Origin: Gibbula magus
Lineage: Eukaryota > Mollusca > Gastropoda > Trochida > Trochidae
NCBI GenBank assembly: GCA_936450465.1
Contig: OW388300.1
Coordinates: 38,968,358 to 39,032,357, forward strand
Direction of reading: 5' to 3'
Length of the DNA stretch: 64,000 bases
Shown: positions 54,750 through 64,000 of the stretch, one piece after another
Position numbering within the stretch: the stretch's first letter is position 1
Layout of the letters: the number at the start of each line of letters is the position of its first letter
Notes under the pieces: generated by a model
What the model saw: only the letters and a program-made list of their open reading frames with translations
What the model was told of the DNA's origin: nothing
Databases searched by the model: none
Made by a program: the position numbers and the translations under genes

Positions 54750-57700
54750 TTCAAAGTTCCTGAATCCGCCACTGGGGGAGACTTACCTTTAAGTCGGGTC
54801 TATGCATGTAAAATAATTGTTTGTAGTCGTCCATCCACACCTCAGCCACTCTCACTGAATTCAGTCCATGGACGTCCTTTTCTTTAATTCAAGCAAAAGG
54901 CAAACCTCTGTACACCTATGTGGACTTTATCGGGTATAAGGAGTGTGCTGATTGGTTGTATTTCAATCTAGTTGTGCAATCAGCGACACCTTTGTAAAAG
55001 TTTCATTTAACGATGGAACGTCATAATGCTTTTTTTAAACAGAAACGTAAGATAAACGTTTTCTCGTATAATGTTTTTTCCTCGATATTTGCTATTTGGT
55101 TTTGTGAAAACAATTGATTATAAATTACATTGCTAATGTCAACATTGCCAAAGTTTAGAGAAAACAGAAGCAACTTTCAGTATGTTAAGACATTTTGCAC
55201 CCAAAATTAAATAACATTCTTATATAAAAAGAAATATAGACATTTATGATATTATATCAAGCTTTATAATAACCTTATTCATTTTGTCATGAACAAATGT
55301 ATGAAGTGTCAAGTGGCTTCGTGGTGTAATGGTTAGTTCGTTCGGCCAGAAAGCAGAAAGGTGTCTTATATGTTCATATATAATATTTTATAAAGTATCA
55401 CCACTTAGATTTGGAAATTTACAAAATTGACTCCATTGATTTCTCGGTTGTTAAAAAGTGTAGGTTTATTGGTTGGAGGCGCAAACCGCCTCCAACCTGA
55501 TACGCAGTTGGATTTCACGCTATATTACTGTTGGAATATTCAAAATAAACTTTCGACCAATCATGCTTGGCCTCTTCATACTTTGGAAAAAGCATATGAC
55601 CAACGTACACGGCTGTAACAAATTTGTAACAACGTGACCATGTGGGTTATCCGAAATAATTATCCCCTTTTACTGCGAAAAGAGATTTTGTCTAAACATC
55701 TAAAATAGAAACGACAATTGTGTTATTCTGAGTCTGAATGTTAGTAAACATAAGATTTTTCAATTCAAAGCCATTTTACACCTCCATGAGCAGACATGTA
55801 CCAATTCAAGTGCATAATTTCGCAATGCAGTTTCGGAAAATCCAAGAAACTTTACAAGCTAATGTTATACGCGCGGAGAAAGCATATACTAAACGATAAT
55901 AGTGGTTGTCAATCAACACACCAACCTTCCACTCAGTTATCAATATTTTCAATGCCAATCAGACTTGCATAATGGTAGGCCTACTCAATGTACTGTTATT
56001 GAATTAATGATAGTGAAGCTTGTACATGTATAAGCACATATTGGATAGAACCATATTTATGTCCAAACTGATAGCACCAAGCATGAGGATACCGGGTCAT
56101 TATCCTTGAATTAAAAAAGGTCCATATGCCTTCCTTCCACAGATAAACAGAATATGCTTCATAATCAATCGAATTGGTACACTTTAAATTTGCAAATGTT
56201 TAATAAATGGTTGACTGCGTGTTTCAGGGAAAATAGGCCTACATATTCTTATTGCTGGAATCTAACAATGACACAACTGTCAACAACGTTTTGATCAAAT
56301 TCATAATATAGGCCTACTTCAAAATTGGAGCAAAAGCACCCGGGAGTTGCGCTTTAAAATAAATCGGGGAAGTTGAATGTTCACTTTCATTTTCAAATGA
56401 TAGATTATATATAATTTTATTTTATTTATGAATAAATAATGTATGTAAATTGAAAAGCATATACACAACTTAAATGATCGAGGTAAAATTCTTTTAAATT
56501 TCAGGCGTATCGGCGAATACACCTACACTTGTAACAAAAGAAACCAAAGCAACGAGACCGGAAGTGGGGTATAAAACATAAAACAACTACACTTTTAAGA
56601 AAAGATAACAATAGCAACGAGAAGCAAAGCACATACAACCCCCTAAACCTCACCTGTTTACTAACCAGTAACCACTATAAATATATAACAGTTGTTAAAA
56701 AGTGAAGGTGTATCACATATGTATGTATAAGATGAATACACTTACACCTTTAAGAAAATGAAACAATAGCAACGAGAAGCACAGCAAAGATGATATAACT
56801 TGCTAAACCTTAACTAGTGAATGGAATTCTGTAATAAACTCACGGGCAAAAGAAAGTATATCTTCTTTTCAACAGAGTCAAATACAAAATATTTCTTCCG
56901 GATAAACTCGGTTTTTAATGTTTGTAATGAGGATATATCTCGTTAAGAGATATACACAATTTCATTCATGAGGGTATGTTACTTAATATTTTATATCTGT
57001 TCAAGCATACATAGTGTGCTGAAGCTGCTATTTCAAAAGGTATTTTGGGAAATAATTTTGGGTATGTAAGGTAAAATTTTAGGAAATGTGGAAATTATGT
57101 TAGTACAAGATGGTATCGACATAATGCACCTCCTTTGACTTTAAATCAATGACGCATCGTTGCTGTAGGTCGTCATAAAACAAGCCAGAAAGCCATATTT
57201 CACTCCCCTATCTCGCCTGGTTAAGGAGATTCTATAACAACGATTTTTAAAAAGCCGTGTTTTTCAGAATTATGAACAGATGAAGTTCCAAAATATACGG
57301 ACAAAGTTAGTTTGCTTTGAGAGACATGTTGTTACTATGTTTCAATCGTGTTCATCACTCGTTGATTAAAATATATTGCTTTGTTGTACCTATACTTTCT
57401 TTTGCCCGCGAGTTTATGTATGTCTCGGAGAGTCTAAATGGTATAATTACTTGGAAATGTATACGGATGACCAGGTCTAAAGATATGTCCGACTCTAGAA
57501 CACGGTATAAACTCCAGCCTTCCTCCGCACATCCAGACCTGAAAGGGAGGATTACACTGATATAAAGAAACAAGATTAAAGGCGCTGTAGCACGTTTTTT
57601 CGCCCAAATAGGTCGATGAAATGTATTTGAAAAATATTTTCACAAATCGTTAATCGCCCTTTTCTCTTGGGAAAATCAAGTTTAAAATCAGTGTCCATGA

Positions 57701-60700
57701 CTCAGTAAAGCCATGGGGATCGTTTTTGTCATTAAATAATAAATTGTAATAAATTAAATAATAAATTGTGTTCACAATAAAATGGCCGCCATGCAATGTT
57801 TGCGTTATACGCAACACAGTTATTACTACTACGGACTATTGTTGTGTGTAATAGGATGTTTTACCATCTAAAGTAAATATAAATGACATAAACTATTATT
57901 ATAAATGAGAAATTTGAAAAAATAAAATTTGAAAAAAAACGTGCTACAGCGCCTTTAACATACTTACAACATTGTGTCTTACCTTTGCAACAAAATTGGA
58001 GGGAGATCCTTAGGGCTCTTTATCATTAGTCTCTATGTATCTACTCCAAGATCCGAACTGTTTTAAAGCTCGGATTTAGTTTTAAGTTCGGATTGAGTTT
58101 CTTCAGATAACACTTTCTCTAACTCACAAATGTTTATTATCAATGCTTTTCATTTCGCATTAGGGTTACCGGTATGCCATCATCCATCTGTCGCTGAAAT
58201 CATTCTTGTGTGAAATTTTGGTTTCATAGCATACTTTCTCTAATGCACAAAATGCCTATCATCAACGCAATTCAATTCATTTCCTGACAGTAGCTTGACG
58301 TAAATTTTGAAGTTTTAGACTAAAGTCATTTTCTTCCCAAACAGGTTACTCCCTTCAAATGTCCGATCCTAACCTTTGTTTTACATATTATGCGACTATT
58401 ATAGTTGACGTAACACATCTTTTGGTGCCGATGATTGCCACATCTTTTCAGGAAATTGATTTAAGCAAGTTAAGTAAAATATGGCTGAGGGCCAAAGGGA
58501 GGCAACTCACTCTGAAAGATATCTCCAAGTTTTCACCACCCCAGACGTCCATGCCTTCATCATATGCTCCTATCTCCCAGAAGAACTTCCGGTCAAGGGC
58601 AAGTAACCCACCAATCATTGTAGGTGAACTACAAGAGATGAATGTCTTCGTTACATTGTGGAATTGATCAATTATTATTTTGATGACGTGCGCCCACCAG
58701 TTCAGTAGTTTTGCTACCGATACCAGTTCTAACAACTTTGCTCAACATTGATTTTAAGAACAAACATTGATGACAATTCGCGCAATTGCAAGAAGATTCC
58801 TGAAGAATTAACATTACAATATACTGTTCTCCTTGAACATCGGTGACGAATTCATTACCGTCATGCTATCATCCCTGAATAACGAACATCCATATAATGC
58901 ATTAAGGTTATCGATTTACTATCGTTAATCCATGGTGATGACGTCACTCTATTGTGTTAACAGTGGATTATTTTTAAGAATCTACTGGTCATTGACTAAT
59001 CCAGTCAGGAGGGGTATCAGGTTTTGACATTTTCGTAATGGCTCACAAAGTTTTTTGTTCAAGAATGATGTATTTTGTTTTATTATATCTGATTAGAATC
59101 TTAAAATATCTGGTTATTTTTGTAATGTCTGACCCGGGAATCGAACATGTAACCCTTCGTCTGTTACGCAGCGCCCTAACCTATTCGACTACCAGGCCTG
59201 CTGGTACTCATTTGATTGTTTGTCAGTAAGACCCCTGCATTCTAAACAAGACTGGTAAAGCGTGAAACGCGTGGGAATCGTGCTGAAACACATGAAATGC
59301 AGGAGTTCGGCTGTCAGTCAAATCGCTTTGCGTGGAAGATTTGCGCCATGCACGTGCGTGGAAAAATCCATTTCATAAGGGTCGAAGGCTACGTGTACCA
59401 TATCCGATGAATGGGCACCGAAATTTGCAAAATAATATTGTTTTAGGTTACATAATTGAAATGTAATGTCTATAATGCTAGATAATCACATATGTATGTT
59501 TCGTGACGTCATAAATGGATTAAGATGGAGAATGCATTCGGAGCCGTGGATTATTTTTAACGAATCCACGGCTCCTCATGCATTCTCCATTACTTCTTGG
59601 ATAACTGACACGACTGACGAATTAACGTTACCAACAGGCTTTCTTCCTTCAGTGAATAATGGACACTCGTAATGCATTATGGTTATCGATAAGCCATCAT
59701 TCTTGAACATTGGACACCCATAATAAGGTTATCGATACAATACCATCCTTGAATAACTGACACCCGTGACTACACTGTCGGCCAAAAGAAACGCCTTCTT
59801 GATTTTCCTTAAAATGAAAGATGAAATAATTAGTGAAATATAATCAATGGTGCTTCCAAGTTATGCTGAAACAATAATTAATACGAAAGTCCATTGAAAT
59901 CGTGGAAAAACTGTGATTCGAGTCAATAACATTCATGAAAACCACGCCCAGTGAATACCGCTATTTCTGGCTGATTCACTTTCGCACCGTAGCTATGTAT
60001 ATATATAGCGTCATCATCACTTGAACGCGAATGCGTGCCTGTATTGTTGCTCGTGGTTTTATGGAAATCTTTTTCAAATGTTTTTCTGATCACGCACTGA
60101 TCGAAAACTGAAAAATGCTGTTGTCTTATTTCAACAATCGGCGATCTTTTATGACGTGACAACTTCTTAAATTTAAATATATTATGCAGAAATGGTGCAA
60201 CTTCATAATGCTATAATGTTATTAAACTGTTCATTATATTCTTTATGAAATCTGATAAGATATCTGGTAGGCGTTTCTTTTGGCCGATAGTGTATTTAAG
60301 GTTATCCAAACACTATCATCCTTGAAAAAGTGAAATCTTATAATGCATTAAGGTAATCCATACATCAGCATCCTTGAAAAAGTGAAATTCCATAATGCAT
60401 TAAGGTTGTCCATACACTTTCATCCTTGAAAAAGTGAAATTCCATAATGCATTAAGGTTGTCCATACACTTTCATCCTTGAAAAAGTGAAATTCCATAAT
60501 GCATTAAGGTTGTCCATACACTTTCATCCTTGAAAAAGTGAAATCTTATAATGCATTAAGGTAATCCATACACTTTCATCCTTGAAAAAGTGAAATCTTA
60601 TAATGCATTAAGGTTGTCCATACACTTTCATCCTTGAAAAAGTGAAATCTTATATTGCATTAAGGTTGTCCATACACTTTCATCCTTGAAAAAGTGAAAT

Positions 60701-63544
60701 TCCATAATGCATTAAGGTTGTCCAAACACTATCATCCTTGAAAAAGTGAAATTCCATAATGCATTAAGGTTGTCCATACACTTTCATCCTTGAAAAAGTG
60801 AAATCTTATAATGCATTAAGGTAATCCATACACTTTCATCCTTGAAAAAGTGAAATCTTATAATGCATTAAGGTTATCAATACACTATCATCCTTGAAAA
60901 AGTGAAATCTAATAATGCATTAAGGTTGTCCATACAGGCATAAACTAGCTTCTTCGAATAAGTGAAATCCCATATTGCATAAGGTTGTCCATACATTATC
61001 ATCCTTGAAAAAGTGAAATCCCATAATGCATAAGGTTATCCATACACTATGATCCTTGAATAAGTGAAATCCAATAATGCATTAGGTTATCCATTAACTA
61101 TCATCCATAAATAAGTCAAATGCATTAAGGTTGTCCATACACTATCATTCTTGAATAATGGAAACAAATAATACATTAAGGTAATAAAAAAATATTGATA
61201 TTATTGATTTTTGGTGGTTAGCATGCCAGCCTCTCAAGCCAAAGGCCCGTATTCGAATCCCGATGGAAAAATAAATCGTTTATGATCTGGACCCTTTTCT
61301 CTTCATGCTAAGATAGTCGTAAGTGCCATATATTAACATTGACTTGCGACTATCTTAGCAATAAGACAGCTTCGAAAATATGGGCCCTTGATCTCAAACT
61401 GGGCAGTTACATTGCACCCAGTCCACCCAGGGTACCTGGTCAAGGAAAGTATGGACCTATATGGTCGCGCGGAGTGCTTAATAGCGGCCCCGCGAATACA
61501 ATTTCTTAAGGGTAATAATTAGTCTAACATTAAGCCTCTGAAATGAATTTTGTTGTACAAAATTGAAGAAAAATAAAATAAATAAAAGGAGCCTATGAGA
61601 TGTGTTCATTTTCAGCCTTAAATTGAGCTCAGAGTCTTGTTGTAGACTTGCCTAGGCGCTTAAACAATTAAGGGGTCTGGGTGACAGACTAGGTATTAAA
61701 TTACACTTGTGACGTCATCCTATTGTTCTTTTACTCCATTATTTTTCAGTAATAGAGAGTTACACATCACATCATATTTTTAAGTAGAAATTTAACTTCT
61801 TTAACTTTTTAAAGCAATTTTGATAAGAGCAATACTTTGAGTGTAATTTAAGTAGGGCAATATCCTCGTAACTCTCCATTCCTTAAAAATAATTGGCCTC
61901 GCCCCGATTCCCATGGCTTTACCGAAACATGAACACTCATTTTAAACTTTATTTTCCGAAGAGAGAAGGGTGTTTTACTATTGGTGAAATTATTTTTCAA
62001 ATACATTTCATCAACTTATTTGAGCGAAAAAACGTGCTACTGCCCCTGTAAGGAATGTAGAGTTACTCGGCATTGCCAGTGAACACTGCTTGCGCTGGAT
62101 ATCAGGCGTTATAATGTATTATTTTCTCACGGTACAGGGTCAGTGGACTTCCTGGAGAGAACATCCCGCTCCGGTATATCTCTGTACGTGTAATGCATGT
62201 GCCAGGAGAACCCTCCCACGTGTACGCCACCGGTTGTCGCGTAGTACAGGGTTTCGTGACCGATGTGGTCGACTATGGGACACACCACCGTCTTCCGGTT
62301 TTCCTTGATCCTGGCTAGGAGAGGTTCGAGCCTGAAGGAAAACATTTATCACACATTTTTCGATATTTATCAAATGGATTTCATATTTTCCGTTGATCAT
62401 TTCGCCATACTTAACTACGAAGCAAGGCTAAATTTAATACATGTTTAACGAAAAAGTAAGCACAATTTCAAGCCGTCTGTTCATAATAAAGAAGGTGTGT
62501 CCAGATAGCTTGCTTATCTTAAAGAGAGTTTTATTTCGTCGCCTGGCCGCCATCTGGCTTATATAATTTCACTAATTTAATTTTTGAAATAATAAATATA
62601 TGTATTGATAGAATATTGACAAAGAAACAAACACAACAAACAAATCTTGTCGTGCCGTACTAAAGCTTTCCACACTCGTACCCGATAAATTAATGTCTTC
62701 ACTTCTCGTTGTTTTTATTTTTTAACGAATGTGCGCTCGCTTATCAAATTCTCAAATATAATGTCATACAAATATTTTACCCTCAGTGTTATGTTTCATC
62801 TGGATTGTGCAATAAGCATGTATTAAAAGATACATGTGTAAACAGGAATGTCCTCTCGATTTTTGTTTCCATAAAAATACAACGATAGAACCCTCTCTTA
62901 AAGGAAAAAATAAGATGTATTTCTATACTATTGAAAACACAGCGTCGTTAAAGGGGCAGTAGCACGTTTTTTGCAAAATTTATTTTTTCAAATTTCCCAT
63001 TTATAATGATAGTTTATGTCATTTAAATTAACTTTAGAGGGTAAAACATCTTATTACACTAACAAATTATCTGTAGTGGTAAAATCTATGTTGCGTATAA
63101 AGCAAAAATTGCATGGCGGCCATTTTATTGTGAACACAATTTATTATTTTGTATTACAAAATCAATTCCCATGGCTTTACTGAGCGATGTACACTCATTT
63201 TTAATTTGATTTTCCGAATAGAGAAGGTGTTTTACTATTGGTGAAATTATTTTTCAAATACATTTCATCGACTTATTTGAGCGAAAAAACGTGCTACTGC
63301 CCCTTTAAGAATATGGCAAAAAGGATATTTCATCTTTTAAAATAATGTTCAACTCGTAGTACAAACCATCTCCTGTTGGTCTCACAATGCGCGTCGAGAA
63401 AAACTATGACGTCACCAGTGGCGGCTTTAGCTCCTTCCACACGAGCCCGGATTAATCCGCACCGCTCCGTCGTGTGTACGATCTTCACTATCCCGTCCGG
63501 CCACGTCCTCTGAACATAGGCATTGAGCTTATCGCCAAGTTCTT
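49356..63544 (-). CDS. GALNT-B: tandem paralogue, nine exons visible, 5' end off the window
   Basis: Exons equivalent to GALNT-A exons 3-11 lie in the same order and orientation with identical phases, giving 406 residues to the stop. Exons for the signal anchor and the HNEAW half of the GT domain are expected beyond 64000. Catalytic motifs are intact: FLDAHCE, WGGEN, VGHIFR, VWMDDYK. The lectin keeps CLD in alpha, but beta reads CMG and gamma CLE, so two of three sugar-site Asp residues are lost while GALNT-A keeps all three. Probably catalytically active with altered glycopeptide preference (inference). Introns are rich in MITEs and a 52-bp minisatellite. Head-to-tail placement indicates local duplication. 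Confidence 0.92.
49563..49716. repeat. Fold-back hairpin (family K) beside GALNT-B exon 11
   Basis: Arms cgtcgaataccatgtatatc and gatatacatggtattcgatg; 40 bp upstream of the last exon's acceptor. Related to 33061-33199. Confidence 0.8.
50440..50560 (-). repeat. SINE-1 head, very degenerate
   Basis: Retains cgaaccccggacctattgat and gttgcattgtccgcgtgaa; the body is decayed. Confidence 0.6.
50678..50806 (-). CDS. GALNT-B exon '10' (lectin beta repeat)
   Basis: Acceptor CTTTACAG, donor GACAAG|GTGAGT; 129 nt. [17 protein letters not shown]; the CLD motif is CMG. Ends MKWSYDK. Confidence 0.92.
51350..51620. repeat. Diverged tandem repeat ending in (GGAC)n
   Basis: Two loose repeats of 'ggtcatggcctgtga...gtacaca' are followed by gacggacggactgatggacg. 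Resembles the right end of the 6.4-7.7 kb element. In GALNT-B intron 9. Confidence 0.5.
52144..52230. repeat. 29-bp-arm hairpin in GALNT-B intron 9
   Basis: gtgtcttatgatatcaaata.. (52144-52172) pairs with 52202-52230 with one mismatch; 31 bp downstream of the exon 9 donor. Confidence 0.85.
52262..52369 (-). CDS. GALNT-B exon '9' (lectin alpha repeat)
   Basis: Acceptor CTTATTCAG, donor CACCAG|GTATAC; 108 nt as in [18 protein letters not shown]; a canonical CLD where A has CFD. Confidence 0.92.
53200..53530. repeat. attcgta-rich repeat
   Basis: More than 20 occurrences of attcgta / tacgaat in both orientations, clustered so that the left half is mostly one orientation and the right half the other; it could fold back. 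Confidence 0.6.
53727..53861 (-). CDS. GALNT-B exon '8'
   Basis: Acceptor TTTTGTAG, donor GATCG|GTAAGT; 135 nt. [20 protein letters not shown], then [14 protein letters not shown]. Confidence 0.93.
54712..54748. repeat. Poly-C run
   Basis: Run of 37 C, ending in a dispersed 'tgaatccgccactgg' repeat end. Confidence 0.97.
54787..54881 (-). CDS. GALNT-B exon '7'
   Basis: Donor TTAAAG|GTAAGT is clear. The acceptor is weak (GAATTAAAG|AAAAGG) but is the in-phase choice, giving [17 protein letters not shown] then [16 protein letters not shown], one codon shorter than A. A poly-C run (54712-54748) lies 40 bp downstream of the donor. Confidence 0.82.
54882..56834. other. GALNT-B intron 6, first part
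   Basis: No supported feature except a truncated tRNA-like head near 55318 (gcttcgtggtgtaatggtta). Confidence 0.4.
56835..57416. mobile_element. TA-flanked Tc1-type MITE in GALNT-B
   Basis: Ends taaactcacgggcaaaagaa and ttcttttgcccgcgagttta are inverted with TA flanks; 582 bp, no ORF. A related single end is at 53034 (cactgacgggcaaagaaag). Confidence 0.8.
57451..57538 (-). CDS. GALNT-B exon '6'
   Basis: Acceptor CCCTTTCAG, donor TCCAA|GTAATT; 88 nt as in [21 protein letters not shown]. MITEs lie within 40 bp on both sides (57416 and 57576). Confidence 0.94.
57576..57958. repeat. TTAA-flanked MITE T1 (copy 3)
   Basis: TTAA at both ends; aaggcgctgtagcacgtttt / acgtgctacagcgccttt inverted; core aaaatggccgccatgcaa. 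37 bp upstream of GALNT-B exon 6. Confidence 0.88.
58511..58628 (-). CDS. GALNT-B exon '5' (Gal/GalNAc-T motif)
   Basis: Acceptor CTCTTGTAG, donor TTCAGA|GTGAGT; 118 nt as in [21 protein letters not shown], then [18 protein letters not shown]. Confidence 0.95.
59131..59198 (-). other. tRNA-like sequence, probably a SINE head or tRNA pseudogene
   Basis: On the minus strand ggcctggtagtcgaatagg (A box) and tgttcgattcccggg (B box) are present, and the acceptor stem can form with two wobbles. The anticodon stem has a mismatch and no anticodon loop with T33 fits, so it is unlikely to be functional. Confidence 0.5.
59525..59590. repeat. 28-bp-arm hairpin in GALNT-B intron 4
   Basis: atggagaatgcattcggagc.. 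(59525-59552) pairs with 59563-59590 with two mismatches and a 10-nt loop. Confidence 0.85.
59771..60294. mobile_element. TA-flanked Tc1-type MITE (copy 2)
   Basis: Ends cactgtcggccaaaagaaac and gtttcttttggccgatagtg between TA dinucleotides; 524 bp. It is inserted into a diverged stretch of the minisatellite that continues at 60295. Confidence 0.85.
60295..61190. repeat. 52-bp minisatellite, about 17 units
   Basis: cttgaaaaagtgaaat recurs at 60321, 60373, 60425, 60477 and so on at 52-bp steps. Units alternate between aaattccataatgc and aaatcttataatgc variants. Decayed units also precede the MITE (58830-58930, 59640-59765). Confidence 0.93.
61213..61589 (+). repeat. Second tRNA-derived SINE family
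   Basis: Head ggtggttagcatgccagcct and gtattcgaatcccgatgg (A/B boxes), body cagggtacctggtcaaggaa and gcggagtgcttaatagcggc, A-rich tail aaaataaaataaataaaa. Confidence 0.7.
61900..62052. repeat. TTAA-type MITE T1, truncated
   Basis: Right half only, ending gcgaaaaaacgtgctactgc; 79 bp downstream of the GALNT-B exon 4 donor. Confidence 0.65.
62131..62331 (-). CDS. GALNT-B exon '4'
   Basis: Acceptor TTCCTTCAG, donor GTACC|GTGAGA; 201 nt as in [21 protein letters not shown], then [18 protein letters not shown]. Confidence 0.93.
62560..62905. repeat. Uncharacterised interspersed repeat (fourth copy)
   Basis: Matches the three copies in GALNT-A intron 5 (gatagaatattgacaaag, tcttcacttctcgttg, aacaggaatgtcctctcg). 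Confidence 0.55.
62948..63308. repeat. TTAA-flanked MITE T1 (copy 4)
   Basis: Ends aaaggggcagtagcacgttt and aacgtgctactgccccttt between TTAA sites; 361 bp; 58 bp downstream of the exon 3 donor. Confidence 0.9.
63367..63544 (-). CDS. GALNT-B exon '3' (DxH motif)
   Basis: Acceptor TGTTTACAG, donor AGATG|GTTTGT (weak but the only one preserving the Trp codon). Encodes [19 protein letters not shown] and FLDAHCE. One codon longer than in A. Confidence 0.9.
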
Positions 63545-64000
63545 CTGTAAACAAGATTGCAGAGGAAATAAAATCTTAACTGCCAGGCGAAATAAAGTAC
63601 TCACCTCAGTTGATTTTATCATCTGTATGATTTTCAATTGCAAATATCTCAAGTGTCTTATACTCGAACACTTTGAAAAGTATCCTCACGGATCTTGCAG
63701 AACTACAATGTAGATATGGAACGGCGTGAAAAGTAGCATGTTTTTTTATGAACTAAACCGAATTTTAACTACCGGTAATCGATTTAAATGTAGAGCCTTC
63801 CATAAAAGCTTATCCTCATTCAATTTTAAATATTGTCTCAACTTTCAATGTCCATATTTTACTGTTTGACGGTTCGCAATGACTTGTATTATCGAGTGGA
63901 AAATTTGGCCATGCAGAACAGAAACATATCCTTTATTGTTTGGGGTTTCATCTGCCAAACGTTTTTTTTATATTTAGGACGTATTGTTTTCAGCAATACC

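Noticed and set aside
55315..55365. tRNA gene
   Set aside because: Only the 5' part with an A-box-like sequence is present; there is no T arm.
60295..61190. CRISPR-like regular repeat array
   Set aside because: Units are contiguous 52-bp tandem repeats without unique spacers, in a eukaryotic intron.

Overview
The window looks like genomic DNA of a marine mollusc, most likely a gastropod. The host genes have phase-compatible introns, and the intergenic and intronic DNA is AT-rich and packed with small transposons. At least ten copies of one tRNA-derived SINE are present; their tail (ggtttaacgccgc... and ..cttatatcgcggctgc) resembles, from memory and unverified, conserved SINE tails of gastropods. 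No prokaryotic gene organisation is present.

Host genes, all on the minus strand. (1) At the left edge (159-398) is the first exon of a secreted protein with a bacterial-type SH3 (SH3b) domain; the rest lies off the window. (2) GALNT-A (12982-36655) is a complete polypeptide N-acetylgalactosaminyltransferase gene. I could assemble 11 coding exons, all junctions in phase, giving 570 residues: signal anchor, stem, GT-A catalytic domain and C-terminal ricin-type lectin. (3) GALNT-B (49356 to beyond 64000) is its tandem paralogue upstream. Nine exons are visible, equivalent to A exons 3-11 with the same phases and nearly the same lengths; exons 1-2 lie off the right edge. The two enzymes would act in the Golgi, starting mucin-type O-glycosylation (GalNAc to Ser/Thr). 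They keep the same catalytic motifs but differ in the sugar-binding Asp residues of the lectin repeats.

Mobile DNA. The last intron of GALNT-A holds an apparently full-length, same-strand DIRS-type tyrosine-recombinase retrotransposon (13201-19927). It has 176-bp inverted terminal repeats, an internal complementary region that matches the joined ends, and three long ORFs: Gag with an RS domain, RT/RNase H, and tyrosine recombinase. A SINE has landed exactly on the 3' splice site of GALNT-A exon 9, and its target-site duplication copied the acceptor. Between the two GALNT genes are a 1.14-kb almost fully palindromic hAT-type fold-back element (42355-43490) and a decayed Tc1/mariner transposon (43625-46276). 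Around them are families of TTAA-flanked MITEs, TA-flanked MITEs, fold-back MITEs, a 177-bp tandem array (about 6553-7465), a 52-bp minisatellite (60295-61190) and several microsatellites.

Layout: 1-400 SH3b gene; 400-12980 intergenic repeats; 12982-36655 GALNT-A with the DIRS element at 13.2-19.9 kb; 36.7-49.3 kb intergenic with the hAT palindrome and Tc1 element; 49356-64000 GALNT-B. No gene beyond these three and the transposon ORFs could be supported.
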